Assembly (NCBI RefSeq): GCF_000430745.1
Contig: NZ_AUMP01000002.1
Span: 350,449 to 414,448 of the forward strand
Source of the DNA: Fictibacillus gelatini DSM 15865
Lineage (GTDB): Bacteria; Bacillota; Bacilli; Bacillales; Fictibacillaceae
Length of the DNA: 64,000 nt
Reading direction: 5' to 3'
The position numbers and the translations under genes are program-made. The notes under the pieces were generated by a model. That model made no database searches. It saw only the letters and a program-made list of their open reading frames with translations, and was not told where the DNA came from. Within the stretch, counting starts at the first letter, position 1. Each line of letters begins with the position of its first letter. This document shows positions 1 to 8,882 of the stretch, piece after piece.

Positions 1-545
1 ACCGGATGTCCGCCGCGTTCACTTTTCCCATCGATGACCTCTTCATTTGCAAGAACCGTTCCTAATGCTTCACACCAGTTCACCGGCACTTCGTCCACAT
101 AAGCAAGGCCTTTTTTAAACAATTGAATGAAAATCCACTGCGTCCATTTGTAATAATTTGGATCTGTCGTGTTGATTTCGCGGTCCCAATCGTATGAAAA
201 ACCGAGCTCTTTAATTTGCCGGCGGAACGTATTTATATTTTTCTCTGTAAATTCTGCCGGATTGTTCCCGGTATCAAGCGCGTATTGTTCGGCAGGAAGA
301 CCGAATGCGTCCCACCCCATTGGATGAAGGACATTATAATCTTGCATCCGCTTCATACGAGAAACGATATCTGTCGCCGTATAGCCTTCCGGATGTCCGA
401 CATGAAGTCCGGCACCAGAAGGATAAGGAAACATGTCTAGCGCATAAAATTTCTTTTTGCCGATCTCATCCTTCGTTTTGAACGTTTTATTTTTTTCCCA
501 ATAGGCTTGCCATTTCGCCTCTATTTTTCTGTGGTTGTAATACAT
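1..545 (-). CDS. leuS: Leucyl-tRNA synthetase, N-terminal part (cut by window edge)
   Basis: Charges tRNA-Leu with leucine in the cytoplasm; class I aminoacyl-tRNA synthetase. The first ~181 residues are present. They begin MYYNHRKIE and include the class I signature region [17 protein letters not shown], with the HVGH form of the HIGH ATP-binding motif. The start at 545 is preceded by GGAGGAG. The rest of the gene lies off the left edge. Expression is controlled by the T-box leader just upstream. Confidence 0.96.
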   Translation of the reverse strand, partial: MYYNHRKIEAKWQAYWEKNKTFKTKDEIGKKKFYALDMFPYPSGAGLHVGHPEGYTATDIVSRMKRMQDYNVLHPMGWDAFGLPAEQYALDTGNNPAEFTEKNINTFRRQIKELGFSYDWDREINTTDPNYYKWTQWIFIQLFKKGLAYVDEVPVNWCEALGTVLANEEVIDGKSERGGHP

Positions 546-599
546 AGGTAAACTCTCCTCCATCTTATTGACTTACACTGCTCCTTGCGAGCGATCTTT

Positions 600-870
600 T
601 TGTTAGAATTAAAAAAACCTCCCGTCCCAATAATAGGGACGAAAGGTTGTTTCATTCAAAAAACCTGCCGCGGTACCACCCACATTAGCACTCAAGCTGA
701 GCGCTCGCTCAATTTCCCTTAACGCGGATATACGGCAAGCATTACTTTGCATTTTCACACTTGCAACTTCGAGGCGAGTTCAAAAAGATCCGGGATTGAC
801 TTGCACCGACCGTCAATTCTCTACTTCCCTGTTCTTATTTACTACTCCTCATCATCGTCTTTTCAATTCA
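600..870 (-). promoter_or_regulatory. T-box leader (leucine) of leuS
   Basis: On the minus strand the T-box core GGGTGGTACCGCGGC lies at 667-681. It is followed by a GC-rich hairpin and a T run (about 603-643), which form the antiterminator/terminator pair. A CUC triplet at 776-778, in the context GAACTCGCC, fits a leucine specifier loop, and an AGTA-like element lies further 5'. Known family behaviour: uncharged tRNA-Leu binds specifier and T-box and prevents termination. Exact 5' end not determined. Confidence 0.95.
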
Positions 871-961
871 TCATTATTATTAATTAGTATTTTATGAATG
901 TTACAGAAAAATGTCAAGAAAATTTAAAAACAGTATCGCCTGAACTAGCATATTTTATACA

Positions 962-1627
962 TCAGCTAAAGAAAGGATATACAATCGAAGTCAAGCTGCT
1001 AATGACGACTGTGATCGCGTTTTGCAAAACATTGAAAAAATATTGGTTTAATGGTGTTATGATGATAATGAAGAAAAGCAAAATACCAAAGTGTTCAAAA
1101 CGCATCATCGCCTGCCTGATTGTATCCGGGGCCAGTTCCTCCAGCACGCGATAACCGTCGAGCGGTGGAAGCGGAAATAAATTGAAAACGAATAAAAGGA
1201 CATTCAATTTAATAATATTCGTAATTAAATCATTGATCATTTGCAATTTATCTAATGATACGTTTTGTAAAATGCCAGTATGAAAAAGGGCATAAAACAC
1301 AATAATACCGATGAACGCAACGATTAAATTGCTTAAAGGGCCAGCGATGGAAACAAGAATGCTATGAAGGTGCGGCCGTTTAAAGTTTCGGCGGTCAACC
1401 GGAACAGGTCTTGCCCAGCCAAAACCTGCAATTAGAATCAATATCGTGCCAATCGGATCGATATGTGACACCGGCGAGAGCGTCAATCTTCCTAAATTTT
1501 TTGCCGTCGGATCCCCGCATTTATAAGCGACGAGTGCATGGGCGTATTCATGGACGGTAAAACCGATGACAAAAGCAATAATTACATAAGGCAACTCTTG
1601 CAACGAAAAAGCTAAAAATTGTTCCAT
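962..1627 (-). CDS. Site-2-protease-type membrane metalloprotease (M50 family, YwhC-like)
   Basis: A 221-residue polytopic membrane protein. HEYAH near residue 27 is the HExxH zinc motif, in the first membrane segment. A later NLFPLPPLDGYRVL segment carries the N-x-x-P-x-x-P-x-x-D-G motif that supplies the third zinc ligand. This matches the minimal M50 rhomboid-sized proteases such as YwhC/YwmF. It probably cleaves substrates inside the membrane; the substrate is unknown. Start at 1627 is preceded by GGGAGAG. It is separate from leuS, whose leader lies downstream of it on the same strand. Confidence 0.85.
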   Translation of the reverse strand: MEQFLAFSLQELPYVIIAFVIGFTVHEYAHALVAYKCGDPTAKNLGRLTLSPVSHIDPIGTILILIAGFGWARPVPVDRRNFKRPHLHSILVSIAGPLSNLIVAFIGIIVFYALFHTGILQNVSLDKLQMINDLITNIIKLNVLLFVFNLFPLPPLDGYRVLEELAPDTIRQAMMRFEHFGILLFFIIIITPLNQYFFNVLQNAITVVISSLTSIVYPFFS

Positions 1628-1699
1628 AATTCTCTCCCAACGATTTAGTTTCCTATTTATTATAAGCGATCACCTTCTATATTCCTATTGACAAAATAC

Positions 1700-1735
1700 G
1701 AAATTAAAATCCGCTGTTAAATGAAACAGCGGACT
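1700..1735 (-). terminator. Terminator after yttB
   Basis: Stem TCCGCTGTT/AACAGCGGA (1710-1718, 1725-1733) followed on the minus strand by TTTTAATTT. Confidence 0.8.
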
Positions 1736-1742
1736 TCATTAT

Positions 1743-2939
1743 TTAAATATCCAAAGGCTTCTCTTTTACTTTGATAGAAGGGATCAGGCGATCAAACGCC
1801 TGGGTTACTAGCATCGATAGAATAAAAAATCCAAAAATGATGCCAAAAAGTGTATTCATTCCAAATTGGTCAACAATAAATCCACCAAAAACCGGGCCGA
1901 TCATTCTACCAGCGGTTGCCGTGCTGTTGACAACTCCTTGATAAAATCCCGCCCGTCCGTCAGGTGCAAGTTCATTTGCGATAGAAGGGATGCCCGGCCA
2001 GACAAACATTTCCCCAATTGTCAAAATCAGCATGGCTATTAAAAATCCGCTAAACGCGTGAGCGGTACTGACGACGATAAACGAGACGATAAAAATAGAA
2101 TAACCTATCATAATTTGTGCTTTTGATGAATGAATCCACTTTTTCAAGACTACATTCAAAAAAGGCTGCCCGAGCACAATAACAGCACCGTTGACCGTCC
2201 ATAATAAACTATATTGCTTAAGGTCGATGCCAATTTCCTGAGTGTGTGAGGCTATAGAGGAAGTCCATTGAACATAACAAATCCAAGCCAACAAATACCC
2301 TGTACATAAAACAAGCAATGCTTTGAATACGCTTTTGTTTTTAATTCGTTTGTTTTGGGTAAGCACACTTTCCGGTGATACCGCATGGAGAGCAGTTCCC
2401 ATGCCCCTATAACCAAAAATGACCAAAAGCAAAAAGACGATCACTAATAGCGTATTGCCGATAAAAGACCATTCAAAAGAAATTGAAGCTGCTAAACCGC
2501 CAATTGCGGCACCGACCGCAACGCCGACGTTTTGCGCAACATATATGGCATTAAAAGCTTTTCTTCCCCCTTCTTTCCAAACCGTTCCCGCCATGGCAAA
2601 CATCGCCGGAAACGTAACGCCGCTTCCAAACCCGATAATGGTGAGCAATATCGCATACGGTAGAAAGCTGTGAAAAAATACAAGAGTAATTAATGATGCC
2701 GTAGTAATGCTTAATCCAATGATAACGGTTTTATACCCGCCAAATTTATCAAACAACGTTCCTCCGATTAAATTGCCGATTACTCCCGCACCCGAGTTCA
2801 ACATAAGAACAATTCCTGCAACCGTTAATGATCTTCCCAGATGGTCATGCATGTAGATCGTATTTACCGGCCATAAAAACGATGTTCCTGTTACATTAAT
2901 CATCATTCCGATCACTAAGAGCCAGACTGCTTTTGGCAT
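1743..2939 (-). CDS. yttB: MFS transporter, YttB-like
   Basis: A 398-residue major facilitator permease with about twelve hydrophobic segments. It begins MPKAVWLLVIGMM and carries an MFS loop motif near GGTLFDKFGG. Start chosen at 2939 because GGGGGAG sits 7 bases upstream; a longer frame to 3002 has no ribosome site. Position next to mnmL/mnmM and ytpB matches yttB of B. subtilis. Substrate unknown. Confidence 0.85.
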   Translation of the reverse strand: MPKAVWLLVIGMMINVTGTSFLWPVNTIYMHDHLGRSLTVAGIVLMLNSGAGVIGNLIGGTLFDKFGGYKTVIIGLSITTASLITLVFFHSFLPYAILLTIIGFGSGVTFPAMFAMAGTVWKEGGRKAFNAIYVAQNVGVAVGAAIGGLAASISFEWSFIGNTLLVIVFLLLVIFGYRGMGTALHAVSPESVLTQNKRIKNKSVFKALLVLCTGYLLAWICYVQWTSSIASHTQEIGIDLKQYSLLWTVNGAVIVLGQPFLNVVLKKWIHSSKAQIMIGYSIFIVSFIVVSTAHAFSGFLIAMLILTIGEMFVWPGIPSIANELAPDGRAGFYQGVVNSTATAGRMIGPVFGGFIVDQFGMNTLFGIIFGFFILSMLVTQAFDRLIPSIKVKEKPLDI

Positions 2940-3135
2940 GATGCTCTCCCCCACTTCTCCAATATCCTTCTGTATTGTAGTTCTTTTTCTATTCAATGAC
3001 AATTAACTTTACTCCATTTCCAAAAATTATCTCGTTCTCATCCGTTTGGAATATGGAGACTGGCATGTTACAATGGCAGGTAGTGCTTTTTTCTATTTTC
3101 AACAAAAGCATTACTATGGAAAGGAGTTGTTTGTT

Positions 3136-4098
3136 GTGGCTCACGTAACAAAAGTTCCAGCACACTTTGGCGATAAGCGTTTTTATACATGGAATCAACA
3201 TTTAAAGGAGCACTTTGGTGAAAAAATTATTAAAATTCCGCTTGATGGCGGTTTTGATTGCCCGAATCGGGACGGCAAGGTAGCTTATGGCGGATGCACC
3301 TTTTGCTCCCAGAGTGGATCCGGTGATTTTGCCGGAGATCGCCGGGACGATATTATTACTCAATTTAATACCGTAAAAGAGAGAATGCATCAAAAGTGGA
3401 AAAAAGGAAAATATCTCGGGTACTTTCAGGCGTTTTCCAATACGTATGCTCCTGTAGAAAAGCTGAAGGAGATGTATGAAACGATTCTCGAACAAGAAGG
3501 TGTCGTCGGCCTTTCAATCGCAACGCGCCCGGACTGTCTTCCTGATGATGTGGTCGAATATCTTGCCGATTTAAATAAACGGACGTACCTCTGGGTCGAA
3601 CTTGGCCTTCAAACCGTTCACGAGCGTACAGCTCTCCTTATTAACCGGGCACATGATTATCCAACATATGTTGAAGGCGTCAATAAACTCCGAAAGCATA
3701 ACATTCGCGTCTGTTCCCACATTATTAACGGCCTGCCGCTTGAAACACCGGAAATGATGATGGAAACGGCCCGTGAAGTAGCAAAATTGGATGTTCAAGG
3801 AATCAAGATTCATCTTTTGCATTTATTAAAGAAAACGCCAATGGTCAAACAGTACGAACAAGGACTATTAGAGTTTCTCGATTTCGATACGTATGTCGGG
3901 CTTGTTTGTGACCAGCTTGAAATTTTGCCGCCGGATATGATGATCCACCGGTTGACAGGCGACGGACCTCCCGACTTGATGATCGGACCGATGTGGAGCT
4001 TAAAGAAATGGGAAGTCTTGAATGCGATTGAAGATGAATTAAAACGAAGAGATAGTTTTCAAGGCAAATTTTATCAACCTGCGGTGAAAGTGCAATGA
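3136..4098 (+). CDS. mnmL: Radical SAM protein MnmL (YtqA), tRNA wobble uridine modification
   Basis: A 320-residue radical SAM enzyme of the YtqA/TIGR01212 group. The iron-sulfur cysteines are in CPNRDGKVAYGGCTFC (C-x11-C-x2-C). The start is GTG at 3136, preceded by AAGGAG at 3121-3126; the frame runs further upstream but without a ribosome site. Published work on B. subtilis and Streptococcus mutans assigns YtqA (renamed MnmL) to mnm5s2U34 synthesis, replacing MnmC in Gram-positives. Its stop overlaps the start of mnmM as ATGA, so the two are translationally coupled. Confidence 0.9.
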   Translation: MAHVTKVPAHFGDKRFYTWNQHLKEHFGEKIIKIPLDGGFDCPNRDGKVAYGGCTFCSQSGSGDFAGDRRDDIITQFNTVKERMHQKWKKGKYLGYFQAFSNTYAPVEKLKEMYETILEQEGVVGLSIATRPDCLPDDVVEYLADLNKRTYLWVELGLQTVHERTALLINRAHDYPTYVEGVNKLRKHNIRVCSHIINGLPLETPEMMMETAREVAKLDVQGIKIHLLHLLKKTPMVKQYEQGLLEFLDFDTYVGLVCDQLEILPPDMMIHRLTGDGPPDLMIGPMWSLKKWEVLNAIEDELKRRDSFQGKFYQPAVKVQ

Positions 4099-4667
4099 AG
4101 CTACAAGGAATATTACCTTTTGCAAGAACGTTGCTTGCCTCAGCTGTCGGGGAAGGTGATATTGCGGTCGATGCAACTTGCGGTAACGGCAATGATACAC
4201 TCTTTTTAGCCAGACTTGTCGGTAAAGATGGCCATGTTTTCGGATTCGACATTCAAATTGAGGCAATCGCGGCCACGAATCATAAACTGGAAGTTAATAA
4301 CTGCCGCCAGAACGTAACCTTATTCCACGCTTCACACGCCGAATTAAAAAACTATATTCCTGACACGATGAAAGGGAAAATAAAAGGCGCTGTGTTTAAT
4401 CTCGGTTATCTTCCCGGCGGGAATAAAACGATCGTAACAAAAGGCGACTCGACCATTTCTGCAATTGAAAGTCTTCTTGAGCTAATGGGAAAAGAAGCGG
4501 TTATCGTTCTTGTCATTTATCATGGACATGAACAGGGGAAGGTCGAACGGGATGAAGTAATGGCATATGTCAAGAGCCTTGATCAACAAGCTGTTCACGT
4601 TCTCCAATACGGATTCATTAATCAAAAAAACAATCCGCCGTTTATCGTGGCGATTGAAAAAAGATAA
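4095..4667 (+). CDS. mnmM: tRNA methyltransferase MnmM (YtqB)
   Basis: A 190-residue class I SAM-dependent methyltransferase. Motif I is VDATCGNGNDTLFLA (residues ~25-40) and FNLGYLPGG is the catalytic-loop region typical of the rRNA-methylase-like YtqB family. Known role: methylates nm5s2U34 to mnm5s2U34 in tRNA. It overlaps mnmL by four bases (ATGA), consistent with a two-gene tRNA modification operon. A bidirectional terminator follows. Confidence 0.9.
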   Translation: MKLQGILPFARTLLASAVGEGDIAVDATCGNGNDTLFLARLVGKDGHVFGFDIQIEAIAATNHKLEVNNCRQNVTLFHASHAELKNYIPDTMKGKIKGAVFNLGYLPGGNKTIVTKGDSTISAIESLLELMGKEAVIVLVIYHGHEQGKVERDEVMAYVKSLDQQAVHVLQYGFINQKNNPPFIVAIEKR

Positions 4668-4699
4668 AGCTCTTTCCTTTGGGCGAGGAAAGAGCTTTT
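4666..4699. terminator. Bidirectional terminator between mnmM and ytpB
   Basis: Inverted repeat AAAGCTCTTTCCT / AGGAAAGAGCTTTT between convergent genes. Confidence 0.85.
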
Positions 4700-4700
4700 C

Positions 4701-5768
4701 TTATCCTGATGACATCTTCAGTCGTTCGTACAGTTTTCTGTTTAAATAAAAAAATAAAGTTGAGCCGCCGCCAAGTCGAATAATTTTATCTGCCGCTTCT
4801 TTCGTTTGCTGATCTTTCCTTACTTTTTGATCCGCTAAGTATATGCCAAGAAGGCCGCGATTGATCAGCCGGTGAAATTTATAGTTCGGAAGAGTGCGAA
4901 TGCTTTTGTCGGCCTGTTTGACAAAGTGGGTAAAACGCTCCAGTAAATGCTGATTGTTATCATAGTATGAACAAAAGTTCAAATCCCCTCCTAATCGATC
5001 TTCTTCTTGATCGACTAAGTAATCAAGCAAAATATGGAGGCCCTGAACCCATGGGAAGTAACCTTCCTTAACTGTATGTACCAACTCTTTCGAACATTGA
5101 TTGCCAAATGCATATGACACTAAACAAAAAATTCCGAGTGTAGAGCCGGCACAGGCCGAAAACTCATACCAGCTCATTTCCGGCAAAGACTTTTGATGCT
5201 TCGAATGCCACGCCTTTAATCGAGGAACCCGTTCATCAACCTTCACATGTTTATGAACTTGCAGGTCGCAATAGTAACGGGCCAATTCAATTAATGCATC
5301 ATGTATGAAATGAAACTTCGGTGCTTTTTCTAAAACATCCTGGCATGTCTCTACAAGTGCTGATAAATAACCGCCATCATCTTGTTCCGCACGATATCGA
5401 TAATAGTTCACATGAATGGCGCCCGGTGTTAGCGCATGAATCATCGACTCGTGCAATGCTTCAAAATCAACCGGATCAAGAGACGTACTGCGGTCACATA
5501 AATTATCAAGATAATCGCTGATCGTTTGATAAGCGACGACAAAACGAATAACCTCATCTTTATGTTCGCCGGATAGCAATGCAAAAATGGAACCGCCTTC
5601 ACAGTGGAACGTTTTTGTGTCAATGCTGGCGAGTGCTTGTTTTCTTAATTCTTCATTCGGAATCGTATTCGCTCGCTCTTTCCATTTCCTAAGATAAAAG
5701 GAGACAGTTGGAAAGATATCGCGGTAAATTCTATACATAAGTGTCCATGGCTGCTCTGGTACATTCAT
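4701..5768 (-). CDS. ytpB: Tetraprenyl-beta-curcumene synthase YtpB
   Basis: A 355-residue protein of the YtpB (DUF2600) family, a terpene synthase lacking canonical DDxxD motifs. In B. subtilis it cyclises all-trans-tetraprenyl (C35) diphosphate for sesquarterpenoid synthesis. It begins MNVPEQPWTLMYRIYRD. The start at 5768 follows AAGGAGT by 6-7 bases; the longer frame to 5789 begins at a TTG with no ribosome site. Context ytqB-ytpB-ytpA-ytoA matches B. subtilis. Confidence 0.88.
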   Translation of the reverse strand: MNVPEQPWTLMYRIYRDIFPTVSFYLRKWKERANTIPNEELRKQALASIDTKTFHCEGGSIFALLSGEHKDEVIRFVVAYQTISDYLDNLCDRSTSLDPVDFEALHESMIHALTPGAIHVNYYRYRAEQDDGGYLSALVETCQDVLEKAPKFHFIHDALIELARYYCDLQVHKHVKVDERVPRLKAWHSKHQKSLPEMSWYEFSACAGSTLGIFCLVSYAFGNQCSKELVHTVKEGYFPWVQGLHILLDYLVDQEEDRLGGDLNFCSYYDNNQHLLERFTHFVKQADKSIRTLPNYKFHRLINRGLLGIYLADQKVRKDQQTKEAADKIIRLGGGSTLFFYLNRKLYERLKMSSG

Positions 5769-5805
5769 TCTTTTCACTCCTTGCTCCAAACCAATTGTCT
5801 CCCTA

Positions 5806-6585
5806 CTATAAATGCATGGATAAATACGTCACAAAATAACGAAAAACGTCATCGCGCTCCGGCTCATTTAACACTTCATGATATAGCTTTGGATATTCTT
5901 TATACGCCTTTTCTGTTAACTCTAACCGATTAAACCATCCGCGCACTTCGTATTTATTGACAATGCGATCTTCTCCCGCCTGCATGATTAAAAGCGGAAC
6001 ATCCGGGAAACGCTTCACCGTTTCATTGGCGATTTTCATTGCTTGAACTAACTCTCTATACCATCTAACCGATACTTTTTTTACAAGTAGCGTATCTTCC
6101 GCGTCCCTTAACCTTACTTCTTCATTTCTCGTTGCACTTTCAGGCTCAATATTGGCTGCAAACCGTACGGACGGAGCAATTTTATTAAGCACTCTCGATA
6201 ATGCTTCCTTCCCTTTGGATGGCGGATTGACAAGTCCAAGACATGGAGAAGATAGAACGACGGCATTGACTGTAAACCTTTTTTCTGTAATCGCACGGAT
6301 CGTTGCAAGACCCCCGAGACTATGTCCAAAAAGGAAAACTGGCAATTGGTATTTATTAGCTTCAAGCATCCACTGTTCAATCGTCTCTATATATTCATCA
6401 AATGAATCAATATGCCCTCTCCTTCTTGTTGTCGTGCCCTGGCCGGGCAAATCGCCCATAATGCAATGAAACCCTGACTCATTCAACTTTCTTATAACCC
6501 ATTCATAGCGGCCGTGATACTCTCCAGCACCATGAACAATCACAACGACTCCTTTCGCTTGTTCTTTTGATTCCCATCGCCACAT
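5806..6585 (-). CDS. ytpA: Alpha/beta hydrolase YtpA (lysophospholipase-type)
   Basis: A 259-residue serine hydrolase. HGAGEYHGRYEW near residue 18 is the oxyanion region, GHSLGG (~residue 98) is the nucleophile elbow, and an acidic residue and His follow near AGEDRIVN and LYHEVLNEPE. No signal peptide. In B. subtilis YtpA is linked to bacilysocin formation from phosphatidylglycerol. It lies 37 bases upstream of ytpB on the same strand and is probably co-transcribed. The start at 6585 follows AAGGGGG. Confidence 0.85.
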   Translation of the reverse strand: MWRWESKEQAKGVVVIVHGAGEYHGRYEWVIRKLNESGFHCIMGDLPGQGTTTRRRGHIDSFDEYIETIEQWMLEANKYQLPVFLFGHSLGGLATIRAITEKRFTVNAVVLSSPCLGLVNPPSKGKEALSRVLNKIAPSVRFAANIEPESATRNEEVRLRDAEDTLLVKKVSVRWYRELVQAMKIANETVKRFPDVPLLIMQAGEDRIVNKYEVRGWFNRLELTEKAYKEYPKLYHEVLNEPERDDVFRYFVTYLSMHL

Positions 6586-6663
6586 ATTCTTTACCCCCTT
6601 CTGTTATATTTTTCACTTTGGTAAACTAATATAAGAGTCAAAAAAAATTGAGGATGTGAGACG

Positions 6664-7182
6664 ATGATTTACCCTTTTCATGATAAAAATCCTGTTATTA
6701 GTAAAACCGCTTTTATTGCTGATTATGTAACAATTACAGGCGATGTCACCATTGGCGACTATAGCTCGATCTGGTTCAATACTGTCATTCGCGGGGATGT
6801 GGCCCCGACCATTATTGGAAATGGCGTCAACGTCCAGGACAATTCCGTTCTTCACCAGAGCCCGAACAATCCGCTTATTCTCGAGGACGGTGTGACGGTT
6901 GGACATAGTGTTATATTACATAGCTGCATGATCAGACAAAACGCCTTAATTGGCATGGGTTCACTCATTTTGGATGGCGCTGAAATCGGTGAAGGTGCCT
7001 TTATTGGAGCGGGGAGCCTTGTTTCTCAAGGAAAGAAAATCCCGCCCAATACATTGGCCTTCGGACGCCCGGCAAAAGTTATTCGTGAATTAACCTCGGA
7101 AGACATACAGGATATGAACCGAATTCGCCGTGAATACAAGGAAAAAGGTCAATATTATAAATCATTGCAATCTAAGCGTTAA
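6664..7182 (+). CDS. ytoA: Gamma-carbonic-anhydrase-like hexapeptide repeat protein YtoA
   Basis: A 172-residue left-handed beta-helix protein of the gamma carbonic anhydrase/PaaY group. Hexapeptide-type turns run through residues 15-130, and histidines in VLHQSP, VGHSVILHS are the expected zinc ligands of this fold. GAGGATGTGAG precedes the start. True carbonic anhydrase activity is not shown by sequence. Its end overlaps the convergent VOC gene by 11 bases. Confidence 0.85.
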   Translation: MIYPFHDKNPVISKTAFIADYVTITGDVTIGDYSSIWFNTVIRGDVAPTIIGNGVNVQDNSVLHQSPNNPLILEDGVTVGHSVILHSCMIRQNALIGMGSLILDGAEIGEGAFIGAGSLVSQGKKIPPNTLAFGRPAKVIRELTSEDIQDMNRIRREYKEKGQYYKSLQSKR

Positions 7183-7543
7183 ACTCAATTTGATTGCCGT
7201 CAGGATCACAAACAAACACTTGATGCCATCCTGTCTGGCTGTTCGTTTTATTTAAATAAGGAATTTGATGATGATCAAGAATTTTCAATAACTTATCCAT
7301 ATCCTTCACCCGTATGGCAAAATGGCCATCCCGGCTGTCCAGGTCCGTCGTCCCCCTTCGCGCTTTTCCTTTTGGATGAACAATTAAATGCAATTGTGTG
7401 TTGCCAAAATCATACCAAACACCCGGAAAGTCGAATTGGGGACGTTCCTTGCTTTGCTTGAATCCAAGTATACCTTCATAAAAATACAATGCCTTTTTCA
7501 AGTCGGTAACAAGCAATGACACATGATGAATTCCTTCGTACAT
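7172..7543 (-). CDS. VOC/glyoxalase family protein
   Basis: A 123-residue single vicinal-oxygen-chelate domain beginning MYEGIHHVSLLVTDL. His at the start of the first strand, an internal His pair (HLIVH) and the final acidic residue in GNQIEF are typical metal ligand positions. The start at 7543 lies 8 bases after AAGGAG; the in-frame ATG at 7552 is too close. The substrate is unknown; these proteins include glyoxalases, dioxygenases and resistance proteins. Confidence 0.85.
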   Translation of the reverse strand: MYEGIHHVSLLVTDLKKALYFYEGILGFKQSKERPQFDFPGVWYDFGNTQLHLIVHPKGKARRGTTDLDSRDGHFAIRVKDMDKLLKILDHHQIPYLNKTNSQTGWHQVFVCDPDGNQIEFNA

Positions 7544-7717
7544 TCCATCCACTCCTTATTTTCCAACCCTGGTAATCACTTATTTTACCATACTTCCATA
7601 TAAATGATTGAATTTTTACCTTCTCAATAATCTTTTGTTAGCGATTTTTTGTCATGTTGGAAAAGTCCTTCCTAATAGAAATAATAGAGAGTGTAAAACA
7701 GGAGGTGCAAGCCAGGC

Positions 7718-7936
7718 ATGAACACTAAAGGAACAAAAACGTACATTCCCTATCATAGTCCGTATGATCCGTGTGATCCGATCGGAAAAAAGTATTATTC
7801 TACCCCGCCAAACCTTTATATGGGGTTTCAGCCTTATAATCTTGAACAATTCTCCCCGAAAGAAGCATTAAAAAAAGGAACGTTATGGCCCGCCTTTTAT
7901 GATTATTATGAAAATCCTTATGAAAGAAAATCGTAA
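7718..7936 (+). CDS. cotJA: Spore coat associated protein CotJA
   Basis: A 72-residue, Tyr/Pro-rich small protein with SPYDPCDPIGKKYYSTPPNLY, the CotJA signature. It is the first gene of the cotJABC operon, made in the mother cell and bound to the inner coat in B. subtilis (sigma-E dependent). AGGAGG lies 10 bases before the start. Only 14 bases separate it from cotJB. Confidence 0.93.
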   Translation: MNTKGTKTYIPYHSPYDPCDPIGKKYYSTPPNLYMGFQPYNLEQFSPKEALKKGTLWPAFYDYYENPYERKS

Positions 7937-7950
7937 AGGGGTGAGATGAC

Positions 7951-8211
7951 ATGGCCCAATTACCTGCAGAATTTTATCAATTGATGGAAGAACTGCAAGC
8001 CGTTGATTTTGTATTAGTGGAATTAACTCTTTATCTTGATACACACCCTGAAGATACAAACTCCATTCATCAATTTAATCAATTTGCACAAACGAGAAAA
8101 AAGCTGAAACGCGCAATTGAATCGAAATACGGCCCGCTTCAACAGTTTGGCAACAGCTATGCCGGTGCCCCGTGGAACTGGGACAGCCCACCATGGCCGT
8201 GGCAACTTTAA
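7951..8211 (+). CDS. cotJB: Spore coat protein CotJB
   Basis: An 86-residue protein: an alpha-helical region (PAEFYQLMEELQAVDFVLVE) followed by a Trp/Pro/Gly-rich tail ending PWNWDSPPWPWQL, characteristic of CotJB. GGGGTGAG precedes the start. It lies between cotJA and cotJC in the same operon. Confidence 0.93.
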   Translation: MAQLPAEFYQLMEELQAVDFVLVELTLYLDTHPEDTNSIHQFNQFAQTRKKLKRAIESKYGPLQQFGNSYAGAPWNWDSPPWPWQL

Positions 8212-8245
8212 CTTCTGATTCAACAACAAGGGGGGCTAGTTTTCA

Positions 8246-8815
8246 ATGTGGATTTATGAAAAAAAACTTCAATATCCCGTTAGAGTAAGTACGTGCAACC
8301 CGAAGCTGGCAAAATTTTTAATTGAGCAATATGGAGGGGCTGATGGAGAGCTGGCCGCTGCATTGCGGTATTTAAACCAGCGTTACAGCATTCCGGATAA
8401 AGTTATTGGATTATTAACGGATATCGGTACAGAGGAATTCGCCCATCTCGAAATGATCGCGACAATGGTTTATAAATTAACGAAAGATGCAACGCCACAG
8501 CAACTTCGTGACGCCGGCCTTGAAGGCCATTATGCAGATCATGACAGTGCGCTTCATTATCATAATGCAGCTGGAATACCGTGGACAGCCACTTACATTC
8601 AGGCAAAGGGCGACCCGATAGCCGATCTTTACGAAGATATCGCGGCAGAGGAAAAAGCTCGGGCAACGTATCAATGGTTGATCAACATGTCAGATGATCC
8701 GGATTTAAATGACGGGCTTCGCTTTTTAAGGGAAAGAGAAATCGTTCATTCCCAGCGTTTCCGGGAAGCCGTGGAAATTTTAAAAGAAGAGCGCGATCGG
8801 AAGGTCTTTTTCTAA
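8246..8815 (+). CDS. cotJC: Spore coat protein CotJC, manganese-catalase family
   Basis: A 189-residue ferritin-like protein of the Mn-catalase family. Paired Glu/His ligands are visible in DIGTEEFAHLEM and in EEKARATYQWL ... REREIVHSQRF. It begins MWIYEKKLQYPVRV. Full length for CotJC. AAGGGGGG lies 9 bases upstream. A terminator follows, closing the operon. Confidence 0.95.
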   Translation: MWIYEKKLQYPVRVSTCNPKLAKFLIEQYGGADGELAAALRYLNQRYSIPDKVIGLLTDIGTEEFAHLEMIATMVYKLTKDATPQQLRDAGLEGHYADHDSALHYHNAAGIPWTATYIQAKGDPIADLYEDIAAEEKARATYQWLINMSDDPDLNDGLRFLREREIVHSQRFREAVEILKEERDRKVFF

Positions 8816-8838
8816 ACCGCCAATTAGGCGGTTTTTTT
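8814..8838 (+). terminator. Terminator of cotJABC
   Basis: AAACCGCC/GGCGGTTT stem followed by a run of T. Confidence 0.9.
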
Positions 8839-8844
8839 AAAATA

Positions 8845-8878
8845 AAAACCATGGCTTTTTATAAAAGCCATGGTTTTA
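8845..8878 (-). terminator. Terminator of metK
   Basis: Perfect stem AAAACCATGGCTTTT / AAAAGCCATGGTTTT immediately past the metK stop. Confidence 0.85.
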
Positions 8879-8882
8879 AACA